Shown: in pieces, positions 30,476-41,536 of the stretch
Position numbering within the stretch: the stretch's first letter is position 1
Layout of the letters: the number at the start of each line of letters is the position of its first letter
Source: Eublepharis macularius
Taxonomy: Eukaryota; Chordata; Lepidosauria; Squamata; Eublepharidae
DNA length: 64,000 nucleotides
Assembly: GCF_028583425.1 (NCBI RefSeq)
Contig: NC_072799.1
Span: forward strand, 87,344,217 to 87,408,216
Direction of reading: 5' to 3'
Notes under the pieces: model-generated
The model's input: only the letters and a program-made list of their open reading frames with translations
Told to the model about the DNA's origin: nothing
The model's database searches: none
Position numbers and translations under genes: made by a program

Positions 30476-30565
30476 TGCTCCCTGGATTCTCACTGACTTC
30501 TTTCTGACATCCCTGAAGTGGATCAGAAGTTCCCAGTCCTCAAACCTCCCAAGGTGTTTGAAGGA

Positions 30566-31204
30566 CTCAGAGCTAAACTACACAAGACACCCGACATGTG
30601 ATGTGTTCCTGCAAGTTTACCTGGGAAGTGTAGTCGGGCCAGCAGCAGCAGGGCCAGAAGGATGGGAGAGAAAGAGTCTGTGAGGGGAGCTCGAAGCTGG
30701 CAGGCAGCTAGCAGCGGAAGAAGGCTCTCTTCAGGCTCTCTTCGCTGACTTTTCCCTCCCATCCTTCTGGTGCTGCTGCTGCTCTATCCTGCCCTCCCCC
30801 CCTCCACTCCCGAGCTTTCAGAGGAAAACCTGAGCAGAGTGGATCAGGTTTTCCTCCGGGAGCTCAGGGGTGGGGGGAGGGCATGTCAGAGGAGTAGCAG
30901 CAGGGCCAGAAGAACGGGAGGGAAATAGTCCGCGAGGGGAGCCCAAAGCTGACAGGTGGCTAGACTCAACCATCCCTTCTCACAGAGAGGGGTTGAGAAA
31001 GGATGGTTGAGTCTAGCAGCTGCAATGGCGGCAGCCTCAGCAGCTCCTTCTGCCACTTCTAGCCACCTGTCAGCTTCGGGCTCTCCTCACTGACTCTTTC
31101 CTTCCCATCCTTCTGGCCCTGCTGCTGCTGGCCCGACTACACTTCCCAGGTAAACTTGCAGGAATATGACATGTGTTGGGCAAGTCAGGTAGTTTAGCTC
31201 TCAG
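30566..31204. mobile_element. compound foldback element (palindrome of palindromes)
   Basis: The outer arms of about 150 bp (30566-30715 and 31055-31204) are inverted copies: ctcagagctaaactacac..., shared core ctgcaagtttacctgggaag and gtgtagtcgggccagcagca. Inside, the motif gggccagaaggatgggag recurs inverted at about 30755-30785 and forward again at 30900, giving alternating orientations. It is non-coding and probably a non-autonomous DNA transposon. Confidence 0.7.
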
Positions 31205-32239
31205 GGCAATTTCGTATCGCTGGAGCCTCTCGTGCCCTCCCTGTTATTTGCATGCCAAAAGCCCCGCCTAAATCAGCAGCACCAGTGACATTCTGAAAAG
31301 CGGACCCCAAGCAGTCCCTAAACATACCTTCTTCTTCATTTCATTGATTTCCATGCTGCAGAGACTTTCACAAGACTAGTTCTCAGTGTGGAAGGTGAGG
31401 GACTAGCAGAAGTCAGTTCATGGGAGGAATAGTGCCAGGCATTAGAAACACGTGCAAGACATGATATGTAGGAAATAACATGCGAACATGAGAGTTAACA
31501 AATAAGTAAGCAAGTGTATGATTTGCCCAACCTCTCCTGCCGTTGTGTGCGCGTATGTGTGTGTGTGTGCATGTGGAGACCAGGAGAATCACGTGGGCAT
31601 TCAAAACCATATTTGTTTGGACTCTGTGTTACTTTTTAAAGTGTGTAGATGGTTAGGTACTGAACCTGGAGAGTCCCACAACCAATGAGAGTAGACAATT
31701 CTGACCTGGATAGGCTAATGGTCAGACTCAGAAGAAGACAACTTCATGTGTTCGGTACATGAACTGCAGGCCAGTTTGGTGTTTTACAATAAACTATTTA
31801 GGAAAATATTCATGTCATCAGAGCTGCAGTAAAAAAACAAAAATCATCAAAACGGTGCAACTTAAACCTATTTTCTCAAGGAGACCATGATAAAGGATAT
31901 GGTTCTTGTTTGGTAACCACCTTCTCTAGTATTGCTGAATCCAGAGTATTCTTCATCAGTCCTTGGATGGCAGAGTCAAGTAACAGCATAAACTTTTTTT
32001 TTAAACAAGGAAGTGAGAGGTCATAATTTCCCTACCATTGTTTAGCACAGCAAGTTCTACTGGTAATAAAACCCTACATGCCATGGCAAGCCACAATGGG
32101 AACCAACCCCAATTAAGAATGATTCATAAAGAAAAACGATTGGATTCTTGGCTAGCACATTGATTGAAATAAATGAAACTCATCCATACTGTGAGTTCCA
32201 TTTTATCATATGCATCTGTTTTGTAAATTTAGCAGCCTG
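31205..32239. other. intergenic, mostly unrecognised
   Basis: It contains a (GT)n run near 31554-31572. At 31650-31765 there is a fragment (gagtagacaattctgacctg, gctaatggtcagactcagaa) of the SINE type seen complete at 33035-33260. No gene is seen. Confidence 0.45.
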
Positions 32240-32425
32240 AATGGTCCGTGCTAACCCAAGTTTTTCAGAGCCATGGTTAATACTTGGATGGGAGACTGCC
32301 AAGGAAAAACCAAGGTTGCTATACAGAGGAAGGCAAACCACTTCTGCTCATCTCTTTCCTGGAAAACTCCATGGGGGCCGCCATAAGTGGGCTGCAGCTT
32401 GATGGCACTTATGTAAGCAGTGTGC
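32240..32425 (+). repeat. 5S rRNA-derived SINE
   Basis: The segment gccatggttaatacttggat with gggagactgcc matches the 3' half of 5S rRNA, including its box C region. The body follows with gaggaaggcaaaccacttct and ctccatgggggccgccataa. Confidence 0.75.
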
Positions 32426-33034
32426 ATGTTTCTTATTAGGTGTTACTGTGACCCCCAGCAACAGTGACTCCATCCCACTCCACGTGCCTCACATTAACTT
32501 CTCCCTGCTCCTTCCTTCACCAAATAATCTTGACTGAGAAAAGTGATGCAATTCCCAGTTCTACTGGCCTTTCAGATCCTTTCCAGAGAGAATGACCAGT
32601 GCATATTTCTTTTTTAAGGAAATAAAAAAAATTCTTTAAAAGATGCAAGTCATCTGTAGTGAAGGTATTTCTTAGAAATAACTAAAGTCAAATACTTATT
32701 CAAGGCGATAGCTTCTGTAGCTTAGGCTTCTATTCCATGTCTCAATCAGCTGTAGGGCGGCCCAGATCATCTTGCCTCCTGGCATCCGACCCTCCTCTTT
32801 GGTTTGGACATTCAGGATGCAATGATGAGACAACGGTGCTATTTCTGGGATTTCCCCCATTCGCTCTGGTACAGGCAATGGCAGGGAGTCTTTGGACATC
32901 CTTATTCCTTCCCTCGGGATGATATCATTGCTCATTTACTAGCAGAGAGAGGAGGAGGCATCACTTCTCTGATGGGAATAGCGTGGTGGATCCACCCGGC
33001 ATGCTGCTTTAATACAGTTCTGCTCTTCTCAGAG
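32426..33034. other. intergenic, nothing recognised
   Basis: No feature supported. Open frames of 80-110 residues here lack any recognisable motif. Confidence 0.4.
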
Positions 33035-33262
33035 TTTACTAGGGGAGGGAGTGTGGCTAACTGGAAGAACTTCTGTTTTACAGAAGCTCTCAGGTTGAAA
33101 CTCTGGCATCTCCAGCTAAAAGGATCAGGTAGGAGGTGATGTGAAAAACCTCCCCCTGAAACTCTGGAGAGCTGCTGCCGGTCTGAGTAGACAATACTGA
33201 CCTTGATGGACTAATGGTCTGATTCAGTATAAGGCACTTTCATGTGTGTTTATGTGTAGTGT
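33035..33262 (+). repeat. squamate SINE (tRNA-like 3' body type)
   Basis: The words caggttgaaactctggcatc, ggtaggaggtgatgtgaaaa, ctggagagctgctgccggtc and gatggactaatggtctgatt are the body of the SINE whose tRNA head is seen at 42150-42300. Confidence 0.6.
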
Positions 33263-33429
33263 GTCCCATACAGCTTGGGAATCACTGCCCTATATTTGGC
33301 AAATAATGTTTATGCCTAGAATGTGAGTGGTTTAGCAGTCAAAAGTATTGGCCTAAAATCTTGGAGTTTCAAGTTCAACTCCTCATCCTACTATCTAAAA
33401 AGCAAGCTGTATCGGCAATGATTCAATTT

Positions 33430-33780
33430 TTATCCCCACGCAGGCGCACTCTGGCCTTTGAGGCCAAACCCGGCCTGTTTGGGGCTGAAATCAGCCCACT
33501 GCGGAGTGAAGGAGCACTCCAGGGCTTGTTGCACTGTCCTGGCAGTGTTCCTTGCTCCGCAGCTGGCCAGTTTTGGCCCCATACAGACCTGATTTGGCCT
33601 CAAACTGGAGCGCTGCTGGAGTGGCGCCATGAGCCCTGGACTGCTCCTGCACTCCACACCGGCCTGATTTCGGCCCCAAATGGGCCCAGTTCAGCCTCAA
33701 ACAGGAGCATGGGAGGGCTGCTGGAGTGGCACCATGAACCCTAGAGTGCTCCTGCACTCCTCAGTGGGCCATTTTACACA
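33430..33780. repeat. GC-rich degenerate repeat
   Basis: The words ctggagtggcgccatgagcc and ctggagtggcaccatgaacc, together with repeated cctgatttcggcccc/cctgatttggcctc segments, show an internally repetitive block of about 350 bp. The family is not known. It keeps open frames on both strands, which I treat as accidental. Confidence 0.5.
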
Positions 33781-33859
33781 GCCCCTTTTTAAAAAACAGG
33801 CTTGGTTGCTAGTTCAGCAATAAGACCCATAGGGTGATGTTCAGCCAGTCAGTCAGACA

Positions 33860-34449
33860 GATTTTATTAAGGTCAAAAGACCAGCCAAGTTAAATACAGA
33901 TAAAAGAGACTTTTTAAAATATTTAAAATGAATTAATACATAAAAGTTAAGATTAGATGTATGTATGTATGTGTGTGTATATATGTATATGTGTATATAC
34001 GTATCCCCCTTATCCCACACTGGCTCAAAGTGCCAAGGGGGTGGCAACGTATGACTTACCATTCGTGGCTGTTGTACGGCTAAGTGTGTTGGGTTGGGGA
34101 ACGCGACGGTGAACTACCCTGTAAAACCTTCACTGCGAGACTCTGCGGATCTCTCTCGACGTGCTATAGGACAGAAAGGCCTGGAGGGGGACGATCTCCG
34201 GAGTAGCCGAGGGTCGGTCGTGACTGTGTGGCTTGGATCAGATCGGATCAGTATATATGTATACACACACACACACACACACACATACACTGAGTGCTAA
34301 TACACAACATTTTGCAACCACGTAAGATACAGTTTTCTGGCTATCTTCTAAGAGATCTATCTGAAGAGTTTCAGGGCTAAAGTTAATATAATACTGTAAT
34401 GGTTTAAATCTGGAAAGTAGTGGGATAATTATTTGTAGTCTTTCTTCTT
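33860..34449 (-). mobile_element. LINE X 3' part (- strand), downstream of an inserted L1
   Basis: On the - strand it resumes with ERLQIIIPLLSRFK and VVAKCCVLAL, aligning with the 23850-24515 copy. It ends with the tail ggtcttttgaccttaataaa at about 33865-33885. Within it are (TATG)n at 33955-34005, (CA)n at 34262-34285, and an unidentified insert between them. The other half lies at 37015-37190. Confidence 0.6.
34010..34250. other. unidentified CpG-containing insert between microsatellites
   Basis: About 240 bp with several CpGs (gaacgcgacggtgaactacc, ggatctctctcgacgtgc, ggagtagccgagggtcggtc) sits between (TATG)n and (CA)n runs inside LINE X. It lacks a poly-A tail. It looks like a small insertion that targeted the microsatellite; the family is unknown. 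Confidence 0.4.
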
Positions 34450-37014
34450 CTTTTTTTAACAATTTTTTTTATTTTTTTTTAAAAAAACCAACCAACCAAC
34501 CAAACAAACAAAAACAATGTACAGAAGTAAAATAGAACAACAACAAAGTCTTAGTGAACTATATACAATTATATGCATAGATGTGAAATTTGTGAAATGC
34601 TTTAGTTTTTATACAGGAATAGGGAAATTAGATAATAAACGTCATGCCAATATAGTTAAAACAAAGACAACTAGCATTTTTTTTCAATTATTTGATAGTC
34701 GTTGCTTCAAATCTGAGTAACAAAAAGTAAATGCTTAGGTGGAGAGTGATTTGTATTGGAAATGAATTCAATGAATGGTAACCATTTTGCAATAAAATCA
34801 GTTTCTTTCAAATAGTGTTCACTCTGGTATAATTCGTCATGTATTTTTTCTTGTATATAGTGGTCCCATATTTTTTCTAACCTTTTTTCTGCTGTGGGAA
34901 CCGTCTTTGATTTCCAATGTAAAGCTAGCAAGTTCTTAGCTACAACCAAAAGGTTGCTAATTAGATCTTTTCTTATTTGTGGAATTTCGAAAGTATCCCA
35001 TACATTCAAGAATATGATCTTTGGATCAAGGGGGATTTTGTAGCCCGTTATTTCTTTTATATAACATAATATATCATTCCAAAAAGGTTCTATTCGGGGG
35101 CATTCCCACCAGCAATGTTTAAACGTTCCTATATTTCCACACTTTTTCCAGCAGAGCGGAGGATTTGTTTTAGTTATTAGTGAGAGTTTTCTTGGTGTTA
35201 TGTGCCATCTGTGAATGATTTTGTAATTTTGGATTTGGGAGGTAACTGTCTTAGGTTTTAGAATGTTTGCAGTCCATATTTCTCTCCATTGTTCAGGTGT
35301 TAGCTCTATGTTGCAATCTAAGTGCCAATTTGTTTGGCATTTTAGAGTTTTAATTTGGTTGAGAGATAAAAGGATGTTGTATAGTTTAGAAATTAATCCC
35401 TTTTGTTTGAGTGATTTGGTATCAAGTAGGAGTTCAAAATCGGTTGCGTTCTTTTTAAGTAATTCTTGTATTTTTATTTGTTGTAGCATGTTTGAGAGTT
35501 GAAAATAGGTAAACCAGTGAATCTTGTGTTTTATTTTTTGTTCTAATTCTATTTTGTTTATGATTCCCTTTTTTGTTGTTATATCAATTATGCGGATCAT
35601 ATTTGCTTGGAGCCATATATTTTTAAAGGCTTTAGTTTGCCCTGGAGGGAACCAATGCTATTCTATAAAAGAAGAGAATCTTGAGAATTGTGGTATAAGT
35701 TTGAATCTTGTACGATCCCAGGTATTGATTATTGATTCTAGAAAAGGGTTATTTATTTTGTGGGGTCGATCTTTTTTTGTGTTCCAAAACATATTTTGTA
35801 TATTGCAATGTTTAAGTTCTGACTCCAAGATTGCGATCCAGTCAGTCTTATTTGCTGTAATTAGAATTTGTAATGTATTGAATAGTCTGGTGGCTGTCTG
35901 ATAGAGTTCTAGATCAGGGTATTTAAAGCCTCCTTGCTGTTTTCTTAGCTTAAGAGTTTTAAAGGCTATTCTTGGATGTTTCTTCCCCCATAAGAATTGG
36001 TTTAATAATTGTTGCCATGATTTAATTTTCTTTTGTGGAATTGTTAACGGTATTGCCCTCAAAAAAAGAGTAATTTTGAAAGTACAAATGACTTAATTAG
36101 GTGGTATCGTTCTAACCATGAGGGTGTAATCCTTCCCCATTTATGTAGATCTGCTTTAATTTGGTTGATTGTTTTGATGTGGTTTAGTTCCATCAATTGG
36201 TTAAGGTTATTAGGGATGGTTATGCCTAAATATGACATTTGCTTATGGTTCCAGTGGTACTGACTAGATTGTTTGATATGTGTAACAGTGTTTGCGTGGA
36301 GAAATATTGGAAAGAGCTGTGACTTGGATTGATTGACTGTAAGGACCGAAATTGAGCTGAATTCCAGTAGTTTATTTTGGAGTGGGTATAGAGAATCTAT
36401 GGGATTTGTAATATATACAACCATGTCATCGGCAAAAAGGCTTAATTTATATTGATTGTTCTCTAGGTTAATTCCTTGTCTTTTGGGGTCTTCCCTAATA
36501 GCTATAGCCAACGGTTCGATAGCCAACGCAAATAAGATTGGTGAGAGAGGACACCCTTGTCTCGTGCCTCTTTGGATTAATATTTTGTGGGATAGATGAT
36601 TGTTAATTGTTATTTGGGCAGTTGCTTGTGAGTATATAGCATTTATTATTTTGAGGAATGTCTCTCCAAATCCCATGCAGTGTAAAACTTGTTTTAAGTA
36701 CGATATTTCTAAAGAATCAAACGCTTTCTCTATGTCCAAAGATAGAAATATTGATTCTAATTGTTTTTTTTGACTGTGTGAAATTAAGTTGAGTGTCTTA
36801 TACATGTTATTAGTTAAATCTCTGTTTGGAATGAAACCTGATTGATCTTGGTGTATGTAATGTGTAATAAATGAATTCAACCTTTTAGTTAGTATAGCTG
36901 TAAAAATTTTATAATCTTGATTTAGTAATGATATAGGTCTGTAAGAAGTTGTTTTAGTTGAGTCTTTACCTGGTTTAGGGATTACTATGATCGTTGCAGT
37001 GAGCCATGATGGGG
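34450..37014 (-). mobile_element. L1 LINE, 5'-truncated, 15-bp target duplication
   Basis: On the - strand the reverse transcriptase reads PSWLTATIIVIPKPGKD, YRPISLLNQDYKI, QSGFIPNRD, FLSLDIEKAFDSLE, GTRQGCPLSPILFALAIEPL and FADDMVVY. The C-terminus has the L1 Cys knuckle CWKKCGNIGTFKHCWWEC (C-x3-C-x7-H-x4-C). There is one frameshift at a seven-base homopolymer (36061-36067) and one in-frame stop at 35658-35660. The 3' poly-A is the T-rich run at 34450-34480 on the + strand. The target duplication gtagtctttcttctt is perfect at 34435-34449 and 37015-37029. It is a fairly young copy lacking ORF1 and the endonuclease. Confidence 0.92.
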
Positions 37015-37190
37015 GTAGTCTTTCTTCTTGATAGAATTTGCAGTGCAAAAATATATGTATAATAGACTCAACCACTTTATTTAAGCAGGGACAACAGCGC
37101 GCTGCAAAGGCAGGCGAGAGAATCTCCCATATAGAACAGCAGAGGGTAATGCACCAAATCTTGCTCTTGCTAGAGCCCATCTACATCTCT
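37015..37190 (-). mobile_element. LINE X, upstream half (- strand)
   Basis: On the - strand it encodes RCCPCLNKVVESIIHIFLHC followed by KFYQEE, matching the Cys/His knuckle of the 23850-24515 LINE. The L1 interrupts it directly after this segment. It continues at 34449 downward. Confidence 0.6.
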
Positions 37191-37219
37191 CGTTTGTGAT
37201 ATCTGAAAGATATGGGGAT

Positions 37220-37420
37220 ACAGTATAGCTCAGTTCAGCCAGTCATTCCCTCTCTTTCAGCCTAACCTACCTTGCAAGACTGTTGAGAAAACAGTATTTC
37301 TTTGTTTAAAACATTTATATCCCATCTTATCTTCAGAGTCTCAAGGTGGCTAATAATGTGATACCAGGTTGCAAGGGCACAAAACATGAAAGTCCAATTA
37401 ACAAGCTTAAAAACACAGAG
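37220..37420 (-). repeat. SINE or LINE tail fragment
   Basis: In reverse complement: agccaccttgagactctgaa, gataagatgggatataaatg, then aaagaaatactgttttctca. The first part resembles the 3' ends of squamate SINEs and L2. Confidence 0.4.
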
Positions 37421-37584
37421 AATGAAAAAGAATTAAAATATGGGAGTGGGCACAACCTCATATACTACCCTGAACTTCTTGGAGGAAAAATGGAATAGAA
37501 CATGTAGACAGATTGTATTGTTGAAGGCTTTCACGGCCGGAGAACGATGGTTGTTGTGGGTTTTCCGGGCTGTATTGCCGTGGT

Positions 37585-37654
37585 CTTGGCATTGTAGTTC
37601 CTGACGTTTCGCCAGCAGCTGTGGCTGGCATCTTCAGAGGTGTAGCACCAAAAG
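37585..37654 (-). ncRNA. hammerhead-ribozyme-like motif, left arm of Penelope
   Basis: This is the reverse-complement copy of the 39891-39960 motif with the same core, stem II and GTC triplet. It is read on the - strand because the left arm is inverted. Confidence 0.6.
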
Positions 37655-38642
37655 ACAGAGATCTCTCAGTGTCACAGTGTGGAAAAGATGTTGGCAGGTC
37701 ATTTGTATCTACTCAGGAGGGGTGGGGTTGAGCTGAGTCATCCTGTAAGAGTACGGTATACTCCTGCAGAGGTGAGGGGGTCTCTACTGTCTTTTGCTGA
37801 TCGTAGCATCTGTTGTATTTTTCGGGTGGGTCTGAATACTGCTTGAAGGTTATGCTTTTTCATAAGCTTTCCCATCTGATCCTTTGATATATGGCAAAAA
37901 CACTTTTCCTGCAGGCGACTGTTTTTCCTTGGTTGTTTGACTCATCCTGGGTTTGATTGCTCTTCGGATTTCATTTCTGGAGTAGCCATTTGCCTGAAGT
38001 GCGTGGTTTAGATGATTAATTTCCTCACTGAGAAAGTGCGGCTCACATATCCGTCTTGCGCGATCCACTAATGTTTTCATTATGCCTCTTTTCTGTCAGG
38101 GGTGGTGATTGGAGTTTTTGTGTAATTACCGATCAGTGTGAGTTGGTTTCCTGTAGACCTTGTGACCTAACTGAAAGTTTGCTTTGCGGATGACCAAGGT
38201 ATCCAGAAATGGGAGTTTTCCCTCGATTTCTTTCTCCATTGTGAATTGTATGTTCCGGTGGATGTTGTTGAGATGATTCAAAAGACTATATGGACTCCCT
38301 AAAATACATAAGGATTCAGTCCCACTCCGACCCATTGTGAGTGCCATTGGTTCACCGACATATGAATTAGCTAGACATCTGGCCGATCTCCTGCAGGACC
38401 ACATCGGGAAAACCTCGTCTTACATCAAAGATTCAGCAGATTTCATCAACAAAATCAGTTCTCTGAAACTCAATCCACAAGACATACTTGTCAGTTTTGA
38501 TGTTGTATCCCTGTTTACCAAGGTTCCAGTAAAAGACACTATTGCACTTATTAATCAGATTTTCCCAGAGGATGTAACAGCCTTATTCCATCATTGTCTG
38601 ACAACCAGTTACTTCCAATAGGATAACGAATTCTATGAACAG

Positions 38643-39836
38643 ATGGATGGGGTGGCCATGGGGAGCCCTCTCAGCCCAGTTATAGCAAACTTCTACATGG
38701 AACATTTTGAAAAAACAGCTCTAGAATCAGCACCCCACAAACTTAGTGTATGGTTCCAGTTTGTGGATGATACATTTATCATTTGGAGCCATGGGGAGGA
38801 AGAATTGATGGGGTTTTTGAATCATCTCAACAACATCCACCGGAACATACAATTCACAATGGAGAAAGAAATCGAGGGAAAACTCCCATTTCTGGATACC
38901 TTGGTCATCCGCAAAGCAAACTTTCAGTTAGGTCACAAGGTCTACAGGAAACCAACTCACACTGATCGGTACTTACACAAAAACTCCAATCACCACCCCC
39001 GACAGAAAAGAGGCATTATGAAAACATTAGTGGATCGCGCAAGACGGATATGTGAGCCGCACTTTCTCAATGAGGAAATTATTCATCTAAACCATGCACT
39101 TCAGGCAAATGGCTACTCCAGAAATGAAATCCGAAGAGCAATCAAACCCAGGATGAGTCAAACAACCAAGGAAAAACAGTCCCCTACAGGAAAAGTGTTT
39201 TTGCCATATATCGAAGGAATTACTGATCAGATGGGAAAGCTTATGAAAAAGCATAACCTTCAAGCGGTATTCAGACCCACCCAAAAAATACAACAGATGC
39301 TACGATCAGCAAAAGACAGTAGAGACCCCCTCACCTCTGCAGGAGTATACCATATACCCTGCAGCTGTGGACAAGTTTACATCGGGACCACAAAGCGTAG
39401 CATCCAGACAAGAATAAAAGAACATGAAAGACACTGCAGACTTGGACAACCTGAAAAATCAGCAGTGGCTGAACATAGCCTAACTCAAACAGGGCACAGT
39501 ATCTTATTCCAGGACACCAAAATACTGGACAACACTTCCAACTACTTTGTCAGACTGCACAGGGAAGCCATTGAAATTCACAAGCATAAGCAAAACTTCA
39601 ACAGGAAAGAAGAAACCTTAAGAATGAACAGAGCATGGTTTCCAGTTCTGAAAAACACCAGGCTAACAAAACACTCTATACTCGACAATAGCCCTGCAGA
39701 GAAGATTAGCACATCAAGCACCAATCCATATGCAAAAGAAACTCCTCAGGATAGAGTGAAGCCTCCCGCCATTAGCATTCCACACCCTGGGAAACTCTTA
39801 CAGGATGACTCAGCTCAACCCACCCCTCCTGAGTAG
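38643..39836 (+). CDS. Penelope reverse transcriptase/GIY-YIG endonuclease frame
   Basis: A 397-residue frame spans the RT catalytic segment (MGSPLSPVIANF, QFVDDTFIIW), then [24 protein letters not shown] and SNHHPRQKRGIMKTL, a linker, and the GIY-YIG nuclease (about residues 236-330: YHIPCSCGQVYIGTTKRS, HERHCRLGQPEKSAVAEH, HREAIEIHKH). The RT fingers are encoded just upstream (38283-38640). The element makes a protein that nicks DNA and copies its RNA; this copy is probably inactive. Confidence 0.85.
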   Translation: MDGVAMGSPLSPVIANFYMEHFEKTALESAPHKLSVWFQFVDDTFIIWSHGEEELMGFLNHLNNIHRNIQFTMEKEIEGKLPFLDTLVIRKANFQLGHKVYRKPTHTDRYLHKNSNHHPRQKRGIMKTLVDRARRICEPHFLNEEIIHLNHALQANGYSRNEIRRAIKPRMSQTTKEKQSPTGKVFLPYIEGITDQMGKLMKKHNLQAVFRPTQKIQQMLRSAKDSRDPLTSAGVYHIPCSCGQVYIGTTKRSIQTRIKEHERHCRLGQPEKSAVAEHSLTQTGHSILFQDTKILDNTSNYFVRLHREAIEIHKHKQNFNRKEETLRMNRAWFPVLKNTRLTKHSILDNSPAEKISTSSTNPYAKETPQDRVKPPAISIPHPGKLLQDDSAQPTPPE

Positions 39837-39890
39837 ATACAAATGACCTGCCAACATCTTTTCCACACTGTGACACTGAGAGATCTCTGT

Positions 39891-39960
39891 CTTTTGGTGC
39901 TACACCTCTGAAGATGCCAGCCACAGCTGCTGGCGAAACGTCAGGAACTACAATGCCAAG
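39891..39960 (+). ncRNA. hammerhead-ribozyme-like motif, right arm of Penelope
   Basis: The core CTGAAGA is at 39908-39914. Stem II is GCCAGC (39916-39921) with GCTGGC (39929-39934). GAAA follows at 39935-39938, and the cleavage triplet GTC is at 39940-39942. Stem I pairs CCT (39905-39907) with AGG (39943-39945) and TTGGTG (39894-39899) with TGCCAA (39954-39959). Stem III is a minimal palindrome ACGT, which would favour a dimeric ribozyme. One extra T sits between core and stem II. Hammerheads in Penelope pseudo-LTRs are established knowledge. Confidence 0.65.
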
Positions 39961-40009
39961 ACCACGGCAATACAGCCCGGAAAACCCACAACAACCATGT
40001 AGACAGATT

Positions 40010-41284
40010 CCTAGTTCTGTTTAAATCAACGGACCTCCTCCCACCTCCAAATTTTAAAAAAGCTCCAATTTCTGGTTTAAAATAAAAAGTTGCAGTACTT
40101 AAAATTATGATTACGTTGTCAGTCTTTTTGCTGGTTCTGGCAGCCATTCCCAACAAAGCTTGCCTACTGAAGGGCGTGGCCGTTCTTCAGGAGAGCAGCA
40201 GGGCATTCCAAGCAACTCGCATACAATTCTGTGCGTAGCAAAAAGTATTTGAAGGTAACTCTGTCAAGTTGCTTGGCAGCTTTGGTGATAAGCCTAGTTA
40301 TATACAAATGTGGAAAAAGCTGGACGCTGATCTTGCCTGAAACCATGTGCGAAACAACACTCAAGTTATACAAGGGGAAAATGGCCACCAGCCAGGCATT
40401 TCTAAACTAGAAACTTGTTTGAACAAGGCAGTCACCTTGTACCTTGTCACAGAGATGGTGATTTGAAATTGAAAAATGTCAACCAATATGCTACAGTATA
40501 CAGCAGTGGCATTTATTCTGTGGAGATGCTCAGGAATACCAGCTCTTTAAAAAACATACACTTAATCATAAGGTTTCTTATTATAAACGTTATTTAAGCT
40601 TGTTTAGACTTTCTATGTATAGGTAGTAAAATTGTAACATATATGCGATTGTTATATATTTGAAATAATAAAAGTTAAAAAAATATACACTTTGGGCTTT
40701 TCTGCATGCTTAACTTATTCTTGATTTTCTTATCTGTCAACCCCCAAGCACTGGAATCAGTTTGGGTAAAGTTCTCCTGCACGTCTGCTCTCCCTTTACA
40801 GTTTTACAGTGGTGGAGTTGGTTTATTTTGTTCTGCACGTGCCTTAAGTAATCAGAATTTTTAAGTGAGAGCTTATTGTCATTGGTGGCATCATCAGTGA
40901 TGTCACAGCACCCTCTCTTTTTAATGTTTTTGTGCATGCTTATATCAATATATCCATTTTATTAGCTATATCAATATAAGGGCTGAAATTTTTAGAAAGA
41001 TCTAAAATGAACACATGGGGAAATCTTTACATGGGGAAGTCTAAAAGCGGAGCAGCCCTGTCACCCATATCTAAGCCCCTCCCCCTCTGGCTTTCCAAAC
41101 CAGAGAGTCCTGCCCAGCCAACCCAGAATTAGGAGGAGGAGACCAGCACCAGAGAGGCAAAATGACCTCTTTTGGGATGGAACGCAGAACAGCGGTGGTG
41201 ATGAGATTTTCAAACTGAGTTGCTTTTTCTGGCGCAGAAGTGCCCCCCTCCTCTATGCCCCGGGGCTTTTGCAATGTTTAAAAA
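40010..41284. other. intergenic, nothing recognised
   Basis: AT-rich, no named repeat or gene. AATAAA-like words near 40667 are not attached to any recognised gene. Confidence 0.4.
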
Positions 41285-41285
41285 T

Positions 41286-41536
41286 CATCATTTTCATAGT
41301 GTTATATCAGCCTACGGTTGTAACAATACATGCTGCAGATTCTCTGAATTCCCAGCTTTCATTTAAAAAAAAGGAAATCTCTGGCCCCTTCCGCTGCAGA
41401 GATATAAAGAAAAAAGGCATATTTCCACGATGGAATGGGCTAGAGAGTTTTCTTTTAAATGAAAGATGGGAATTCAGAAAATTTGCTGCATGCATTGTTA
41501 TAATGGTAGGTCAATATAATGCTATGAAAATGACTA
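41286..41536. mobile_element. MITE-like hairpin with about 80-bp arms
   Basis: The left arm (41287-41368: cattttcatagtgttatat..., aacaatacatgctgcaga, ctgaattcccagctttcatt) is the inverted copy of the right arm (41453-41535). The loop is about 85 bp. Both ends read tcattttcatag. It is non-coding; the TA-rich ends suggest a DNA transposon derivative, family unknown. Confidence 0.65.

Larger units (their letters stand above)
37515..39995 (+). mobile_element. Penelope-like element with inverted arms, 14-bp target duplication
   Basis: The element is flanked by the perfect repeat catgtagacagatt (37501-37514, 39996-40009). The right arm (about 38275-39995, +) encodes a Penelope reverse transcriptase ([49 protein letters not shown]) and a GIY-YIG endonuclease (GVYHIPCSCGQVYIGTT, RIKEHERHCR). 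The left arm (37515-38275, -) repeats the later RT part and the terminal region but not the endonuclease. Both arms end in the same terminal sequence, so the ends are inverted. Inverted-arm copies with pseudo-LTRs are established for Penelope elements. Confidence 0.92.

Noticed and set aside
33361-33757. Overlapping open frames on both strands (up to 127 residues)
   Set aside because: The block is an internally repetitive GC-rich repeat; no start context, splice signals or domain.
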